The notes beneath the pieces were generated by a model. It did no database searches and was not told where the DNA came from. It saw only the letters and a program-made list of their open reading frames with translations. From Streptomyces griseoviridis (GTDB lineage: Bacteria > Actinomycetota > Actinomycetes > Streptomycetales > Streptomycetaceae): a stretch of 64,000 nt of DNA. Made by a program: the position numbers and the translations under genes. This document shows positions 40,704-51,066 of this stretch, piece by piece. The stretch covers positions 248,001 to 312,000 of the forward strand of contig BMSM01000005.1 in assembly GCA_014649155.1 (NCBI GenBank). The letters are read 5' to 3'. The first letter of the stretch is position 1. Every line of letters starts with the position of its first letter.

Positions 40704-43517
40704 TCAGGCCGCCCCGAAGGCCGAGAACGCCCACCCCGTCGCCTGGTGCACCGCGTCGCCCGGCAGCGCCGCCCGCGCGTCCCGCAGCGCCTCCGCCAGC
40801 GACAGCCCCGCGTCCAGGCCCTTGTGCAGCGCGAGCATCAACGGCACCACCGCCGCGTCGTTGACCGGCGCGGTGCACGCCACCACCCCGGCCGTGCCCA
40901 GCGGCAGCAGCGCGGTGACCAGCCCGAGCAGCTCGTCCGCGCCCACGGAGGCGAACCGGGCGGTGTCGCAGCAGGACAGGATGATCCGGTACGGGCTGCG
41001 GTCCAGCCGCTCGAAGTCGTGCACGATGAGCGGCCCGTCCGCCATCCGCAACGACGAGAACAACGGGCTGTCCGCCCGGAACGTGCCGTGCGCCGCGATG
41101 TGCGCCAGCGCCGCGCCGTCCAGCTCCCGCAGTACCCGCGGGACGCGGGCCCCGTCCCCCTCCAGCACGACGGGCACCCCACGCCCGCCCCGCTCCACCG
41201 GCCCGCCGGCACCGTCCCCGAACCCGTGCCCGCCCGGCTCCACCGGCCCCCCGGCGGTATCCCCGAGCCCACCTTCACCCCGGTACACGCCCCTCGTCCG
41301 CCCGGCCCCGGCCCCGATCCGGTCCCGGTGCCCGGCCTCGGCGCGGAGGCCGGGCCGCCGTACCAGGGACGCGCGGCCGTCGTCGGCGTACCCCTCGGCC
41401 AGCAGGGGCACCTCCGCGCCGCCGCTGGCCAGACCCGGACCGCGGACCAGGACGTGCCGGCCGCCCGGCGGGGGCGTCGTCGCGTGGGCGCGCAGCCAGC
41501 TCGACGCCGAAGGGGAGACGCTCAGCACCCGCTCGCGCAGCGCCGGCAGCAGCGCCCACGGCACCCGGTGCAGCCGCGCCGGCGGTACGACCACCACCGG
41601 ACCGGAGCCCAGCTGCGCCGCCGCCGGACCGAGCAGCAGCTCCTCCAGCCGGCGCCCGGCGGCCTCCACCAGCGGCAGCCGGGCCTCCGCACCGGGATGG
41701 GCCAGGCGCCGCAGCCCCGCCTGGACGTGCTCGGCCTCCCGCTCCGCCTCCGCCAGCGGCCCCGCCTCGAACCGCCGCACCCGGCCCTGCCCGCACAGCA
41801 GCACCTGCACCCGCCCGTCGAGCACCGCCAGCTCCACCAGGAGGACGTCCCCGCCCAGCGCCGCCAGCAGTCGGCCGACGTCGAACCGGTCCCCGCCGCC
41901 CGGCGCCTCCCCGCGCATGTGCAGCGTCCGCGCGCGGATCTCCCGCTCCAGGCGCCGCTGTTCACGCTCCAGCGCCGCCACCGGACGGCCCTCCATCCGG
42001 GCCTCCTCGGCCCGCGCGGCGATCTCCCGGAACGCGGTCAGGTCGCTGAGCAGCACGGGGTCGGCCGGCGGCCGGGTCGGCGGCGCCGCCAGCACCGTCG
42101 CCCGCCACCGCTCGCTCCACACCAGCAGCCGGCGCGGCCCGCCCGAGGCCAGCGACGCCCGCTGCGCCAGCGCCGCCAGCTCCGCGCCCTGCTCGGTGGC
42201 GCGGGCCCGCAGTTCGGAGGCGCCGAGCGTCATCCGGTGGTCGTCCAGCACGTCCAGGCCGCGCCGGCACGCCTCCAGCACCCCGCGCGTCGACCCCGCC
42301 GCCCACGCCCGCAGCGCCTGCGCCGACCAGCCCGTCACCCGGGCCAGCGCCGGCCCGCTGTGCCGGCCCCGGGCGGCCAGCGCCAGGTGCCGTTCCGCGT
42401 CCGCCGTCCAGCCCAGGTCCAGCGCGATCCGCCCGGCCAGCAGCGACGCCTCGGGCGCGGCCGGCGCGCCGAACGACGCCAGCTTCTCCGCCACCGCCGC
42501 CGCGTCCGCGACCAGCCGCCCCGAACCCCGCCCGGCCGCCACCCGCGCCTCGATCAGCACCAGCCGGGCATGCGTCTCGTACCAGGTGCGCCGCTGCGCC
42601 GCGAACAGCCGTACCGCGACCGCCGCCCGCGCTATCGCGGTCTGCGCGTCCCCCGCCAGCCGCGCGGCGCGCGCCGCGACCAGCAGCAGCTCGGCCTTGC
42701 GCGTGGACTGCCCGCCGATGCCGTCGAGGACCCCGATCGCCTGGTCGACCTCGGCCAGTGCCTCCGGGGCCAGCCCGGCCGCCATCATCACCTCGCTGCG
42801 GCGGATGTTCAGCATGAACATCGGCGTGCCCAGCGCCGCGTACCGCTCGCTCGCCTCGTCCAGGAGCCGCAGCGCCGCCGGGATGTCCCCGGACCGGAAC
42901 GCCGCCAGCCCCCGGCTCTCCACCGCGTCCGCCTTGTCGTGCTCCTGGTCCGTGGTGCCCCACAGCTCCTCCGCCGCCGCGAAGTCGGCCTCCGCCCGCT
43001 CCACCGCGCCCTGCGCCAGGTGCACCGTGGCCCGCAGCGTCAGCGCCCGCGCCGTCCAGATGACGTCACCGGCCTGCCGCAGGACGGCGATCGCCCGCCG
43101 TACGTCCTCCAGCGCCTCCCCGTGCCGGCCCAGCACCCACCACACGTACGCACGCCGGTACAGCACCCGGGCGCGGGTCAGCCCCGTCCCGCGCGCCACG
43201 CCCCGCTCGAAGGCGGCCAGGCCCTGCCGGGTGCGGCCCGTGTGGACCAGGGCCACCCCGAGCGTGGCCAGCACGTCCGCTTCCCGATCGGGTGAATTCC
43301 CCCGGGCCGCGAGATCCCGGGCCCGCCGCAGGTGCGACACCGCCAGCCGGGTGTCGCCGAAGTCCCGCTGCCAGATGCCGATCACCTGATGGGCGATCGA
43401 GGCGTGCAGCGGCGGCGGAGCGGCGTCCAGGAGCCTTTCCGCCCGCGCCAGAGCCTCGTTCGGGGCTGCGAACACCATCGGCAGCAGATCGTGAACCGAG
43501 TCGCTTCCCGCTGTCAC
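40704..43517 (-). CDS. TPR-CHAT domain protein (caspase-like protease)
   Basis: The 937-residue protein (GTG 43517) has an all-helical N-terminal array of about 12 degenerate TPR-like repeats, to residue about 480. A linker helix follows and then a C-terminal CHAT domain (about 545-937). The catalytic dyad is His810 (Ile-Ala-Ala-His-Gly-Thr-Phe) and Cys850 (Leu-Ser-Cys-Cys-Asp-Thr-Ala). A Gly/Pro/Arg-rich insertion of about 55 residues (about 723-777) interrupts the CHAT core. CHAT proteins are caspase-fold cysteine proteases used in immunity or death programmes, including Csx29 of type III-E CRISPR. It is divergent from the S8 protease by about 110 bp. The start could also be internal, at the codon for Met14. 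Confidence 0.85.
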   Translation of the reverse strand: MTAGSDSVHDLLPMVFAAPNEALARAERLLDAAPPPLHASIAHQVIGIWQRDFGDTRLAVSHLRRARDLAARGNSPDREADVLATLGVALVHTGRTRQGLAAFERGVARGTGLTRARVLYRRAYVWWVLGRHGEALEDVRRAIAVLRQAGDVIWTARALTLRATVHLAQGAVERAEADFAAAEELWGTTDQEHDKADAVESRGLAAFRSGDIPAALRLLDEASERYAALGTPMFMLNIRRSEVMMAAGLAPEALAEVDQAIGVLDGIGGQSTRKAELLLVAARAARLAGDAQTAIARAAVAVRLFAAQRRTWYETHARLVLIEARVAAGRGSGRLVADAAAVAEKLASFGAPAAPEASLLAGRIALDLGWTADAERHLALAARGRHSGPALARVTGWSAQALRAWAAGSTRGVLEACRRGLDVLDDHRMTLGASELRARATEQGAELAALAQRASLASGGPRRLLVWSERWRATVLAAPPTRPPADPVLLSDLTAFREIAARAEEARMEGRPVAALEREQRRLEREIRARTLHMRGEAPGGGDRFDVGRLLAALGGDVLLVELAVLDGRVQVLLCGQGRVRRFEAGPLAEAEREAEHVQAGLRRLAHPGAEARLPLVEAAGRRLEELLLGPAAAQLGSGPVVVVPPARLHRVPWALLPALRERVLSVSPSASSWLRAHATTPPPGGRHVLVRGPGLASGGAEVPLLAEGYADDGRASLVRRPGLRAEAGHRDRIGAGAGRTRGVYRGEGGLGDTAGGPVEPGGHGFGDGAGGPVERGGRGVPVVLEGDGARVPRVLRELDGAALAHIAAHGTFRADSPLFSSLRMADGPLIVHDFERLDRSPYRIILSCCDTARFASVGADELLGLVTALLPLGTAGVVACTAPVNDAAVVPLMLALHKGLDAGLSLAEALRDARAALPGDAVHQATGWAFSAFGAA

Positions 43518-43625
43518 CCCATGGATGGTAGTGGCAGCGCACCACGTCACACAGGTGCGGGTCTGTATCAATCGGCCGCCGGCGGACTCTGATTGACGAA
43601 CGCCGCCTCAGGGGGAGGATCCGCC

Positions 43626-45056
43626 ATGGCACCACAGCGATTCCGCGAGCAGTTCGACCAGATCCAGCGTTCGATGCCCGACGTCCCACTGGCGATGGGG
43701 CCCGACGACGCCGCCGAGTTCCTCTACGAGAAGGGCGTCGTCCTCGCCCGCGACGGCGAGGAGGCGCGCGTCGTCGAGGACACCGTCCGGGAGCACTTCA
43801 CCGCCCTCGCCGGGCTGGACGCCGGCCGGGTGCGCCGCGCCGGCCCCGAGACGAACCGCTCCGGCATCACCCGCATCCAGGTCGGCGACCCAGGTGAGGG
43901 CACCGGCGGCGACCCGGCCGTCGCGCACGCCCTGCGGTCGCTGCGCGCCTTCGAGGGCCGGGCGGGGCGGCGCCTGGTCAGCCGCAACCACGTCGTGTCG
44001 ATCGCCGTCAACTCCTGCCCCGGCGACGAGCCGGTGCCCGTTCCCCGCACCGAGCGGCCCAACCCGGCGCCGGCCGACGCGCCGTACGACCCCGGCTCGG
44101 CGGTCGGCGTCCTCGTCGTCGACACCGGCCTCATGGCCGACCACCGCTCCTACCCGCTGCTCGCCCACACCCGGGGCGACCTCCAGGTCAAGGAGTGCGA
44201 CGACGAGGGCGTGCTGTGCCAGTACGTCGGCCACGGCACCTTCATCGCCGGGCTGCTCGCGGCCGTCGCGCCCAACACCGACATCACCGTGCGCAACACG
44301 CTGAACGACGCCGGGGCGATCCTGGAGTCCGAGTTCGGCGAGAAGCTGTTCGACGCCGTGGAGGAGGGTGGCTGGCCGGACGTCATCAGCCTCTCCGCCG
44401 GCACCTCCAACGGCCGCACCGACGGCCTGCTCGGCGTGCACGCCTTCATGGAGGAACTGCGCGCCCGGGGCACCCTGCTGGTCGCCGCCGCGGGCAACAA
44501 CGCGAGCGCCACCCCGTTCTGGCCCGCCGCCTACGCCGATCTGCCCGGCTGGGAGGACTCCGTCCTGTCGGTGGGCGCGCTGCGCGCCGACGGCGAGCAC
44601 GGCGCCTGCTTCAGCAACCACGGCGGATGGGTGAAGGTGTACGCCCCCGGCGAGCGCCTCACCTCCGCCCTCACCGGCATCGAGACGCCCGTGCCGTACG
44701 TGTACCAGCACTCCACCTTCGACGCCTGCCGGTTCGGCTTCGGCTACGCCTGCACCTGCCAGACGCCCCGCCACACCGGCCTGCTCAGCGAGCCGGGCGA
44801 CGCCCCCGCCAAGCCGGACCAGGTGATGTTCGAGGGGTACGCGCAGTGGAGCGGCACCTCGTTCGCCACACCCGTCGTGGCCGGGCTGATCGCCTCCCAC
44901 ATGACGGCCCATCGGCAGACCGACGCCCGCGTGGCCCGCAAGGCGCTGCTGGCGGCGAACACCGAGTACGCCGAGGTGCGCGGGGCGCACGTGCCGGCGC
45001 TGCTGCCGCCCACCTGGCGGCCGGTCCCCGTCGGCCCGCCGGACGGCGCGGCATGA
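43626..45056 (+). CDS. Cytoplasmic S8 (subtilisin-like) serine protease
   Basis: The 476-residue protein has the full S8 triad: Asp166 (Val-Val-Asp-Thr-Gly), His203 (Gly-His-Gly-Thr-Phe-Ile-Ala-Gly) and Ser412 (Gly-Thr-Ser-Phe-Ala-Thr-Pro), with the oxyanion Asn291 (Ala-Ala-Gly-Asn-Asn). There is no signal peptide, and the first ~155 residues are a separate domain unlike the usual I9 propeptide. It should therefore work inside the cell. A Cys-rich insertion (Cys-Arg-Phe-Gly-Phe-Gly-Tyr-Ala-Cys-Thr-Cys) lies at 368-378. ATG 43626 follows GGGGGAGG. Its stop overlaps an ATG in frame with the sigma factor gene by 4 bp. Confidence 0.88.
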   Translation: MAPQRFREQFDQIQRSMPDVPLAMGPDDAAEFLYEKGVVLARDGEEARVVEDTVREHFTALAGLDAGRVRRAGPETNRSGITRIQVGDPGEGTGGDPAVAHALRSLRAFEGRAGRRLVSRNHVVSIAVNSCPGDEPVPVPRTERPNPAPADAPYDPGSAVGVLVVDTGLMADHRSYPLLAHTRGDLQVKECDDEGVLCQYVGHGTFIAGLLAAVAPNTDITVRNTLNDAGAILESEFGEKLFDAVEEGGWPDVISLSAGTSNGRTDGLLGVHAFMEELRARGTLLVAAAGNNASATPFWPAAYADLPGWEDSVLSVGALRADGEHGACFSNHGGWVKVYAPGERLTSALTGIETPVPYVYQHSTFDACRFGFGYACTCQTPRHTGLLSEPGDAPAKPDQVMFEGYAQWSGTSFATPVVAGLIASHMTAHRQTDARVARKALLAANTEYAEVRGAHVPALLPPTWRPVPVGPPDGAA

Positions 45057-45081
45057 CGGGCGGAACGGCCCTCTCCACGGC

Positions 45082-45100
45082 GTACGATGGCGTGTCGTAC
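45082..45100 (+). promoter_or_regulatory. Inverted repeat upstream of the sigma factor start
   Basis: GTACGA (45082-45087) and TCGTAC (45095-45100) are perfect inverted copies separated by 7 nt. They end 15 bp before the GTG start of the sigma factor. The site could be an operator or part of an internal promoter. It would be coding if the alternative ATG at 45053 is used. Confidence 0.35.
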
Positions 45101-45115
45101 ACGAGGGGTGGGGCC

Positions 45116-45691
45116 GTGGACCGTAGAGATGTCGGGGCGCTCGTCCAGTCCGCCGCCGACGGAGACGCGGCGGCCTGGAAGGCGCTGGTGGAAGGGCTGG
45201 GCCCGCTGGTCTGGTCCGTGGCGCGGGCGCACCGGCTGTCCGACGCCGACGCGCACGAGGTCTACCAGACCGCCTGGTTCCGTTTCGCCCAGCACCTGGG
45301 GCGCATCCGGGAGCCGGAGAAGGCCGGTTCCTGGCTGGCGAGCACCGCGCGCAACGAGAGCCTGAAGGTGCTCAAGGCGGCACGGCGGTGGACGCCGACC
45401 GACGATCCGCAGCTGCTGGACCGGGTGAGCGAGGACCGCACGCCCGAGGAGTCGGTGCTCGACTCCGAGGAGGCCGCCGCGCAGAGCGAGCGGGTCCGGT
45501 GGCTGTGGCAGGAGTTCGAGGAACTGGGCGAGCGGTGCAGGCAGTTGCTGCGCGTGCTGATCGCGTCACCGCCGCCCAGCTATCAGGAGGTGTCGGCGGC
45601 GCTGGGTATCGCCGTCGGCAGCATCGGACCGATGCGCCAGCGCTGTCTGAGGCGCCTGCGGGCGCGACTGGAAGCCCGGGGGGCGGCATGA
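45116..45691 (+). CDS. Sigma-70 family (ECF-like) RNA polymerase sigma factor
   Basis: The 191-residue protein has region 2 (Trp-Lys-Ala-Leu-Val-Glu-Gly-Leu-Gly-Pro-Leu-Val-Trp, then Ala-His-Glu-Val-Tyr-Gln-Thr-Ala-Trp) and region 4 (Cys-Arg-Gln-Leu-Leu-Arg-Val-Leu-Ile, then Pro-Ser-Tyr-Gln-Glu-Val-Ser-Ala-Ala-Leu-Gly-Ile). GTG 45116 is preferred because GAGGGG lies in front and the family begins here. An ATG at 45053 that overlaps the protease stop by 4 bp would add 21 residues. It forms an operon with the S8 protease and the next gene, so its release or activity is probably controlled by proteolysis or by the partner protein. Confidence 0.85.
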   Translation: MDRRDVGALVQSAADGDAAAWKALVEGLGPLVWSVARAHRLSDADAHEVYQTAWFRFAQHLGRIREPEKAGSWLASTARNESLKVLKAARRWTPTDDPQLLDRVSEDRTPEESVLDSEEAAAQSERVRWLWQEFEELGERCRQLLRVLIASPPPSYQEVSAALGIAVGSIGPMRQRCLRRLRARLEARGAA

Positions 45692-46170
45692 GCGGAACAC
45701 ACGACGGCGGTACGGACCGGGACGGCCCGGGCGACGGGTTCGACGATTCTCTGCTGGAGGAGGAACTGCGGCAGGCGGCCGGCATCCTGGACCCGGTGCC
45801 GGCCGAGCTGGACCGGCTCGCCGTGGAGGCGTTCGCGCTGCGGGACCTGGACGCCGGGCTCGCCGAGCTGACCTTCGACTCGCTCGTCGACGCCCTGCCG
45901 ATCCGGGGGGAGACGGACCCGGCGCGGATGCTGACCTTCCGCGCCGGGGAGGTGAGCCTCGACGTGGAGGTGAGCGCGGAGGGGCTGTTCGGGCAGGTGA
46001 TGCCGCCGCAGCCGGCCCGGATCGAGGTGCTGAGCGGGCTGCGCCCGGCCCGGTCGCTGACCGCCGACGAGATGGGGCGGTTCACCGGGGAGACCCCGCC
46101 GTCCGGCCCGTTCGCCCTGCGCCTGCGGGCCGGCGGCGAGGTCGTCGTCACGGAGTGGCTGCGCGCCTGA
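45688..46170 (+). CDS. Conserved partner protein of the sigma factor (unknown family)
   Basis: The 160-residue protein has an acidic helical N-terminal part (Asp-Asp-Ser-Leu-Leu-Glu-Glu-Glu-Leu-Arg-Gln-Ala-Ala, then Leu-Asp-Pro-Val-Pro). It ends in a beta-rich part resembling a carboxypeptidase-regulatory-like sandwich (Gly-Arg-Phe-Thr-Gly-Glu-Thr-Pro-Pro-Ser-Gly-Pro-Phe-Ala-Leu-Arg-Leu). There is no transmembrane segment and no zinc anti-sigma motif. ATG 45688 overlaps the sigma stop by 4 bp. By position it is an anti-sigma factor, an adaptor or the substrate of one of the two proteases; this is inference. I know of no assigned function. Confidence 0.75.
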   Translation: MSGTHDGGTDRDGPGDGFDDSLLEEELRQAAGILDPVPAELDRLAVEAFALRDLDAGLAELTFDSLVDALPIRGETDPARMLTFRAGEVSLDVEVSAEGLFGQVMPPQPARIEVLSGLRPARSLTADEMGRFTGETPPSGPFALRLRAGGEVVVTEWLRA

Positions 46171-46191
46171 ACCGCCGGCCGGTCCGGTGCC

Positions 46192-47415
46192 TCACCAGGC
46201 GCAGGGCAGCGTCCGCGGGCCGCGGATCATCGTCCGGTGCCGCCAGGCGACCTGGCCGGGACCGCCGGCCAGCCGCAGTCCGGGCAGCCGGTCCAGCAGG
46301 GTGCCGATGAGGAGTTCGGTCTGCATCCGGGCGAGCACGGCGCCCGTGCAGTAGTGCGGCCCGTTGCCGAACGACAGGTGCGCGCCCGCGTCCCGGCCGG
46401 GGTCGACGCGGTCCGGGTCGGGGAAGACGGCCGGGTCGCGGTTGGCGGCCAGGTAGGAGACGTAGACGGGGTCGCCCGCGCGGAGGAGGTGGCCGCCCAG
46501 CTCGACGTCCTCGCGGGCGATCCGGGCCAGGCCCACCGAGGAGCGGTGCGGGATGTAGCGCAACAGCTCCTCCAGGACCGCGCCGCGCTCCTCGGGCCGG
46601 TCCCGCATCCGGGCCATCAGTTCGGGGCGGGTCAGCAGCAGGTACAGCATCTGCCCGCTGTTGTGGGTGACGGCCTCGCCGCCGATCTGGAGCGGCCCGG
46701 CCAGGCCGACCGCCTCCTCCTCGGCGACCTCGCCGCGGGCGACGGCGGCCCCGAGCAGGGAGTAGACGTCCTCGCCCGGCGCCTGGGCGCGGGCCCGGAC
46801 GGTCTCGGTGATCCAGCCGTAGAGGCTGTTCTTGGCGCGCTCGGCGCCCTCGACGCCGCCCGAGGTGGAGATGATCTCCCGGGTCCAGGAGTGCACCCGC
46901 TCCCGGTCGGCGTCGGGTACCCCCATCACCTCGCTGACGACGGCGATCGGGAACGGTTCGAGGACCCGCTCGACCAGATCGGCCGGCGCCCCGTCCCGGA
47001 GGACGCCGTCCACCAGCGCGTCCAGCATCTCCTGCGCGCGGGGGCGCAGCCGCTTCGTCGCGCCCACGGTGAACGCCCCCGCGACAGCCCGCCGCAGCCG
47101 GTTGTGATCGGGCTGGTCGGCGAAGGCGAGCGAACCGGGGCGGGGCTTGAAGTGCGGGGCCATCCGCGTCACCTGACGCTTCGTCACCTCCGCGCGGCCG
47201 AACCGCGGATCGTTGGTGATCAGCTTCACGTCCTCGTACCGGGTGGCCAGCCACGCCCAGCCCTCGCCGTGCGGCAGCCGGATGCGGGTCAGCGGCCCCT
47301 CCCGCATCAGCTCGGCGAGGACCGGGTCGAACTCCGTCCCGTCCAGATCGAGCGCGGGCCAGTCCCGCACCGGGGGCGGGGTCCGGTCGGTGAGCGTGGT
47401 GGTCTCCTGCGTCAT
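46192..47415 (-). CDS. Cytochrome P450 (first copy)
   Basis: The 407-residue protein has the heme-binding loop Phe-Gly-Asn-Gly-Pro-His-Tyr-Cys356-Thr-Gly and the ExxR motif in Leu-Glu-Glu-Leu-Leu-Arg-Tyr. The I-helix reads Ile-Gly-Gly-Glu-Ala-Val-Thr-His-Asn, whereas most P450s have Ala-Gly-x-Asp/Glu-Thr-Thr, so the acid-alcohol pair is altered. The start at ATG 47415 gives the usual length. It converges on the sigma/partner operon, with 21 bp between stops. No redox partner gene is adjacent, and the substrate is unknown. Confidence 0.9.
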   Translation of the reverse strand: MTQETTTLTDRTPPPVRDWPALDLDGTEFDPVLAELMREGPLTRIRLPHGEGWAWLATRYEDVKLITNDPRFGRAEVTKRQVTRMAPHFKPRPGSLAFADQPDHNRLRRAVAGAFTVGATKRLRPRAQEMLDALVDGVLRDGAPADLVERVLEPFPIAVVSEVMGVPDADRERVHSWTREIISTSGGVEGAERAKNSLYGWITETVRARAQAPGEDVYSLLGAAVARGEVAEEEAVGLAGPLQIGGEAVTHNSGQMLYLLLTRPELMARMRDRPEERGAVLEELLRYIPHRSSVGLARIAREDVELGGHLLRAGDPVYVSYLAANRDPAVFPDPDRVDPGRDAGAHLSFGNGPHYCTGAVLARMQTELLIGTLLDRLPGLRLAGGPGQVAWRHRTMIRGPRTLPCAW

Positions 47416-47519
47416 CCCCCCACCCTGGCGGGCCGGTACGGGTCTGTCGCGCGGGAGTGCGCCGGCCGGTGGACGCGGACGGGGAGCCGCGCCGGCCCGG
47501 CCCGCGCGGGCGGCGGCCG

Positions 47520-48317
47520 TCAGCCCGAGACCGCGTCGACGAGGCCGGCCAGGGCCTTCGCCAGCCGGGTGAGCCCGGCCCCCGCCGGACCGCCCGGCTC
47601 GGTCATGTACGTGTCCCGGCGGATCTCCACCATCAGCGCCCCCACCTCGGCCCGCCGCCCGTAGAACTCCAGCGGTACGTACGTCCCGCCGAACGGGCTG
47701 TCGAGCCCCGTCCCGCCGCACCCGGCGAACGCCGCCCGCGCCGCGGCGAGCAGGCCGGGCGGGGTGTGAAAGGCGTCGGTGCCCAGGCAGACCGGCGGCC
47801 GGGGGCCCGCGCCGTGCAGCTCGTAGGGCAGCCGGGCGGTGGGATAGGAGTGCACGTCGATGATCACCGCCCGTCCGGTGGCGGCGAGCCGGTCCGCGAC
47901 GGCCTCGGTCATCGCCCGCGCGTACGGGCGGAAGTACCGTTCGAGCAGCGGCTCCGGGTCGGTGCCGGCGGGGCGCAGCATGTCGCCGTGCGTGGTCCGG
48001 GTGTAGACGGCGCCCATTCCGGCGGCCGTCATCTCCTCCCGCTCGTCCGGGAACCGCTCGGGGTCGGTGACCAGCCGGGAGAGCCGGTTGACGAACCGCC
48101 ACGGCGGGACGGCGGCCAGGCCGGCCGCGGCCTCGGCGAGCGTGTCCGTGTGCGCGTCCGTGAGGTGGTCCAGCTCCCGCGCCAGCGCGTCGTCGTCCAG
48201 GACGAGGCCGGCGCGGACCTCGGGCGGGACGCGCCGGGCGGCGTGCGGCACGTGCAGGACGACCGGGGAGGCGTCGGCGCCGGGGAGCAGCTCGAAGGCG
48301 GGCGGGGCGTCGGTCAC
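47520..48317 (-). CDS. N-formylglutamate amidohydrolase family protein
   Basis: The 265-residue protein has the family motifs Val-Leu-His-Val-Pro-His-Ala near residue 20, Asp-Ala-His-Thr-Asp near 54 and Ile-Asp-Val-His-Ser-Tyr near 150. These place the zinc-binding histidines and aspartates. The reaction in characterised members is N-formyl-L-glutamate to glutamate and formate, the last step of one histidine degradation route. No hut genes are close, so the substrate may differ. The start is GTG 48317. It is divergent from the DUF5713 gene. Confidence 0.82.
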   Translation of the reverse strand: MTDAPPAFELLPGADASPVVLHVPHAARRVPPEVRAGLVLDDDALARELDHLTDAHTDTLAEAAAGLAAVPPWRFVNRLSRLVTDPERFPDEREEMTAAGMGAVYTRTTHGDMLRPAGTDPEPLLERYFRPYARAMTEAVADRLAATGRAVIIDVHSYPTARLPYELHGAGPRPPVCLGTDAFHTPPGLLAAARAAFAGCGGTGLDSPFGGTYVPLEFYGRRAEVGALMVEIRRDTYMTEPGGPAGAGLTRLAKALAGLVDAVSG

Positions 48318-48400
48318 GGTCTGCTCCGGGGGCGTTGTCAGTGGGGTGCGGCAAGATCGGGTGTGCGGGACCGGAGGACCGGGACGACCGAGGGGGCATC

Positions 48401-48742
48401 ATGCCGATCACCGAACAGCGGGTGGCCGCACACCCGTTCCTGAAGGGGATGTACGAGGACGGGTACTACCCGGACCACGTGGTGGACCGGGGCAGGGACG
48501 TCCTGCGCCGGCTGTGCGAGCGCATCGAGGCGGAGCGCCCCGCCGACGTCACCGCGCTGTACGCGCTGACCCACGCGGCCACCGAGGAGTTCAACGCGCT
48601 GGAGGAGGCGTTCGCCGACGCCGGCAGCGAGATCGAGACGGTCGCCCGGGAGCTGATAGCCGAGGACTTCTGGTTCGTCGCCCGGGCGTACGGCTTCCCG
48701 GACGCCGACGTCGAGGAGCTGATCGCGCCGCGCGCGTGGTGA
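48401..48742 (+). CDS. DUF5713 family protein
   Basis: The 113-residue acidic protein starts at ATG 48401 after GAGGGGG. It has the DUF5713 pattern Phe-Leu-Lys-Gly-Met-Tyr-Glu-Asp-Gly-Tyr-Tyr-Pro-Asp-His-Val-Val, followed by Leu-Tyr-Ala-Leu-Thr-His-Ala-Ala-Thr-Glu-Glu-Phe-Asn. It is all-helical and soluble, with no catalytic residues I can assign. The function is unknown. It ends just before a strong hairpin shared with the convergent icd gene. Confidence 0.8.
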   Translation: MPITEQRVAAHPFLKGMYEDGYYPDHVVDRGRDVLRRLCERIEAERPADVTALYALTHAATEEFNALEEAFADAGSEIETVARELIAEDFWFVARAYGFPDADVEELIAPRAW

Positions 48743-48746
48743 GAGA

Positions 48747-48786
48747 CGGGCACCCCGCCTCCGCCGCTGCGGAGACGGGGTGCCCG
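48747..48786. terminator. Bidirectional hairpin between DUF5713 and icd genes
   Basis: A 17-bp stem with one mismatch (48747-48763 with 48770-48786, core GGGCACCCCG/CGGGGTGCCC) lies between the two convergent stop codons. It lacks a T-run. Its position suggests termination from both sides. Confidence 0.65.
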
Positions 48787-48810
48787 CGGAGCCCACCCGG
48801 GGTGACCGGA

Positions 48811-51066
<2,256 letters not shown>

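Noticed and set aside
40704-46170. Type III-E CRISPR (gRAMP/Csx29) locus
   Set aside because: The CHAT protein and sigma factor recall it, but there is no Cas7-type effector, no Csx30-like gene that I recognise and no direct-repeat array nearby.
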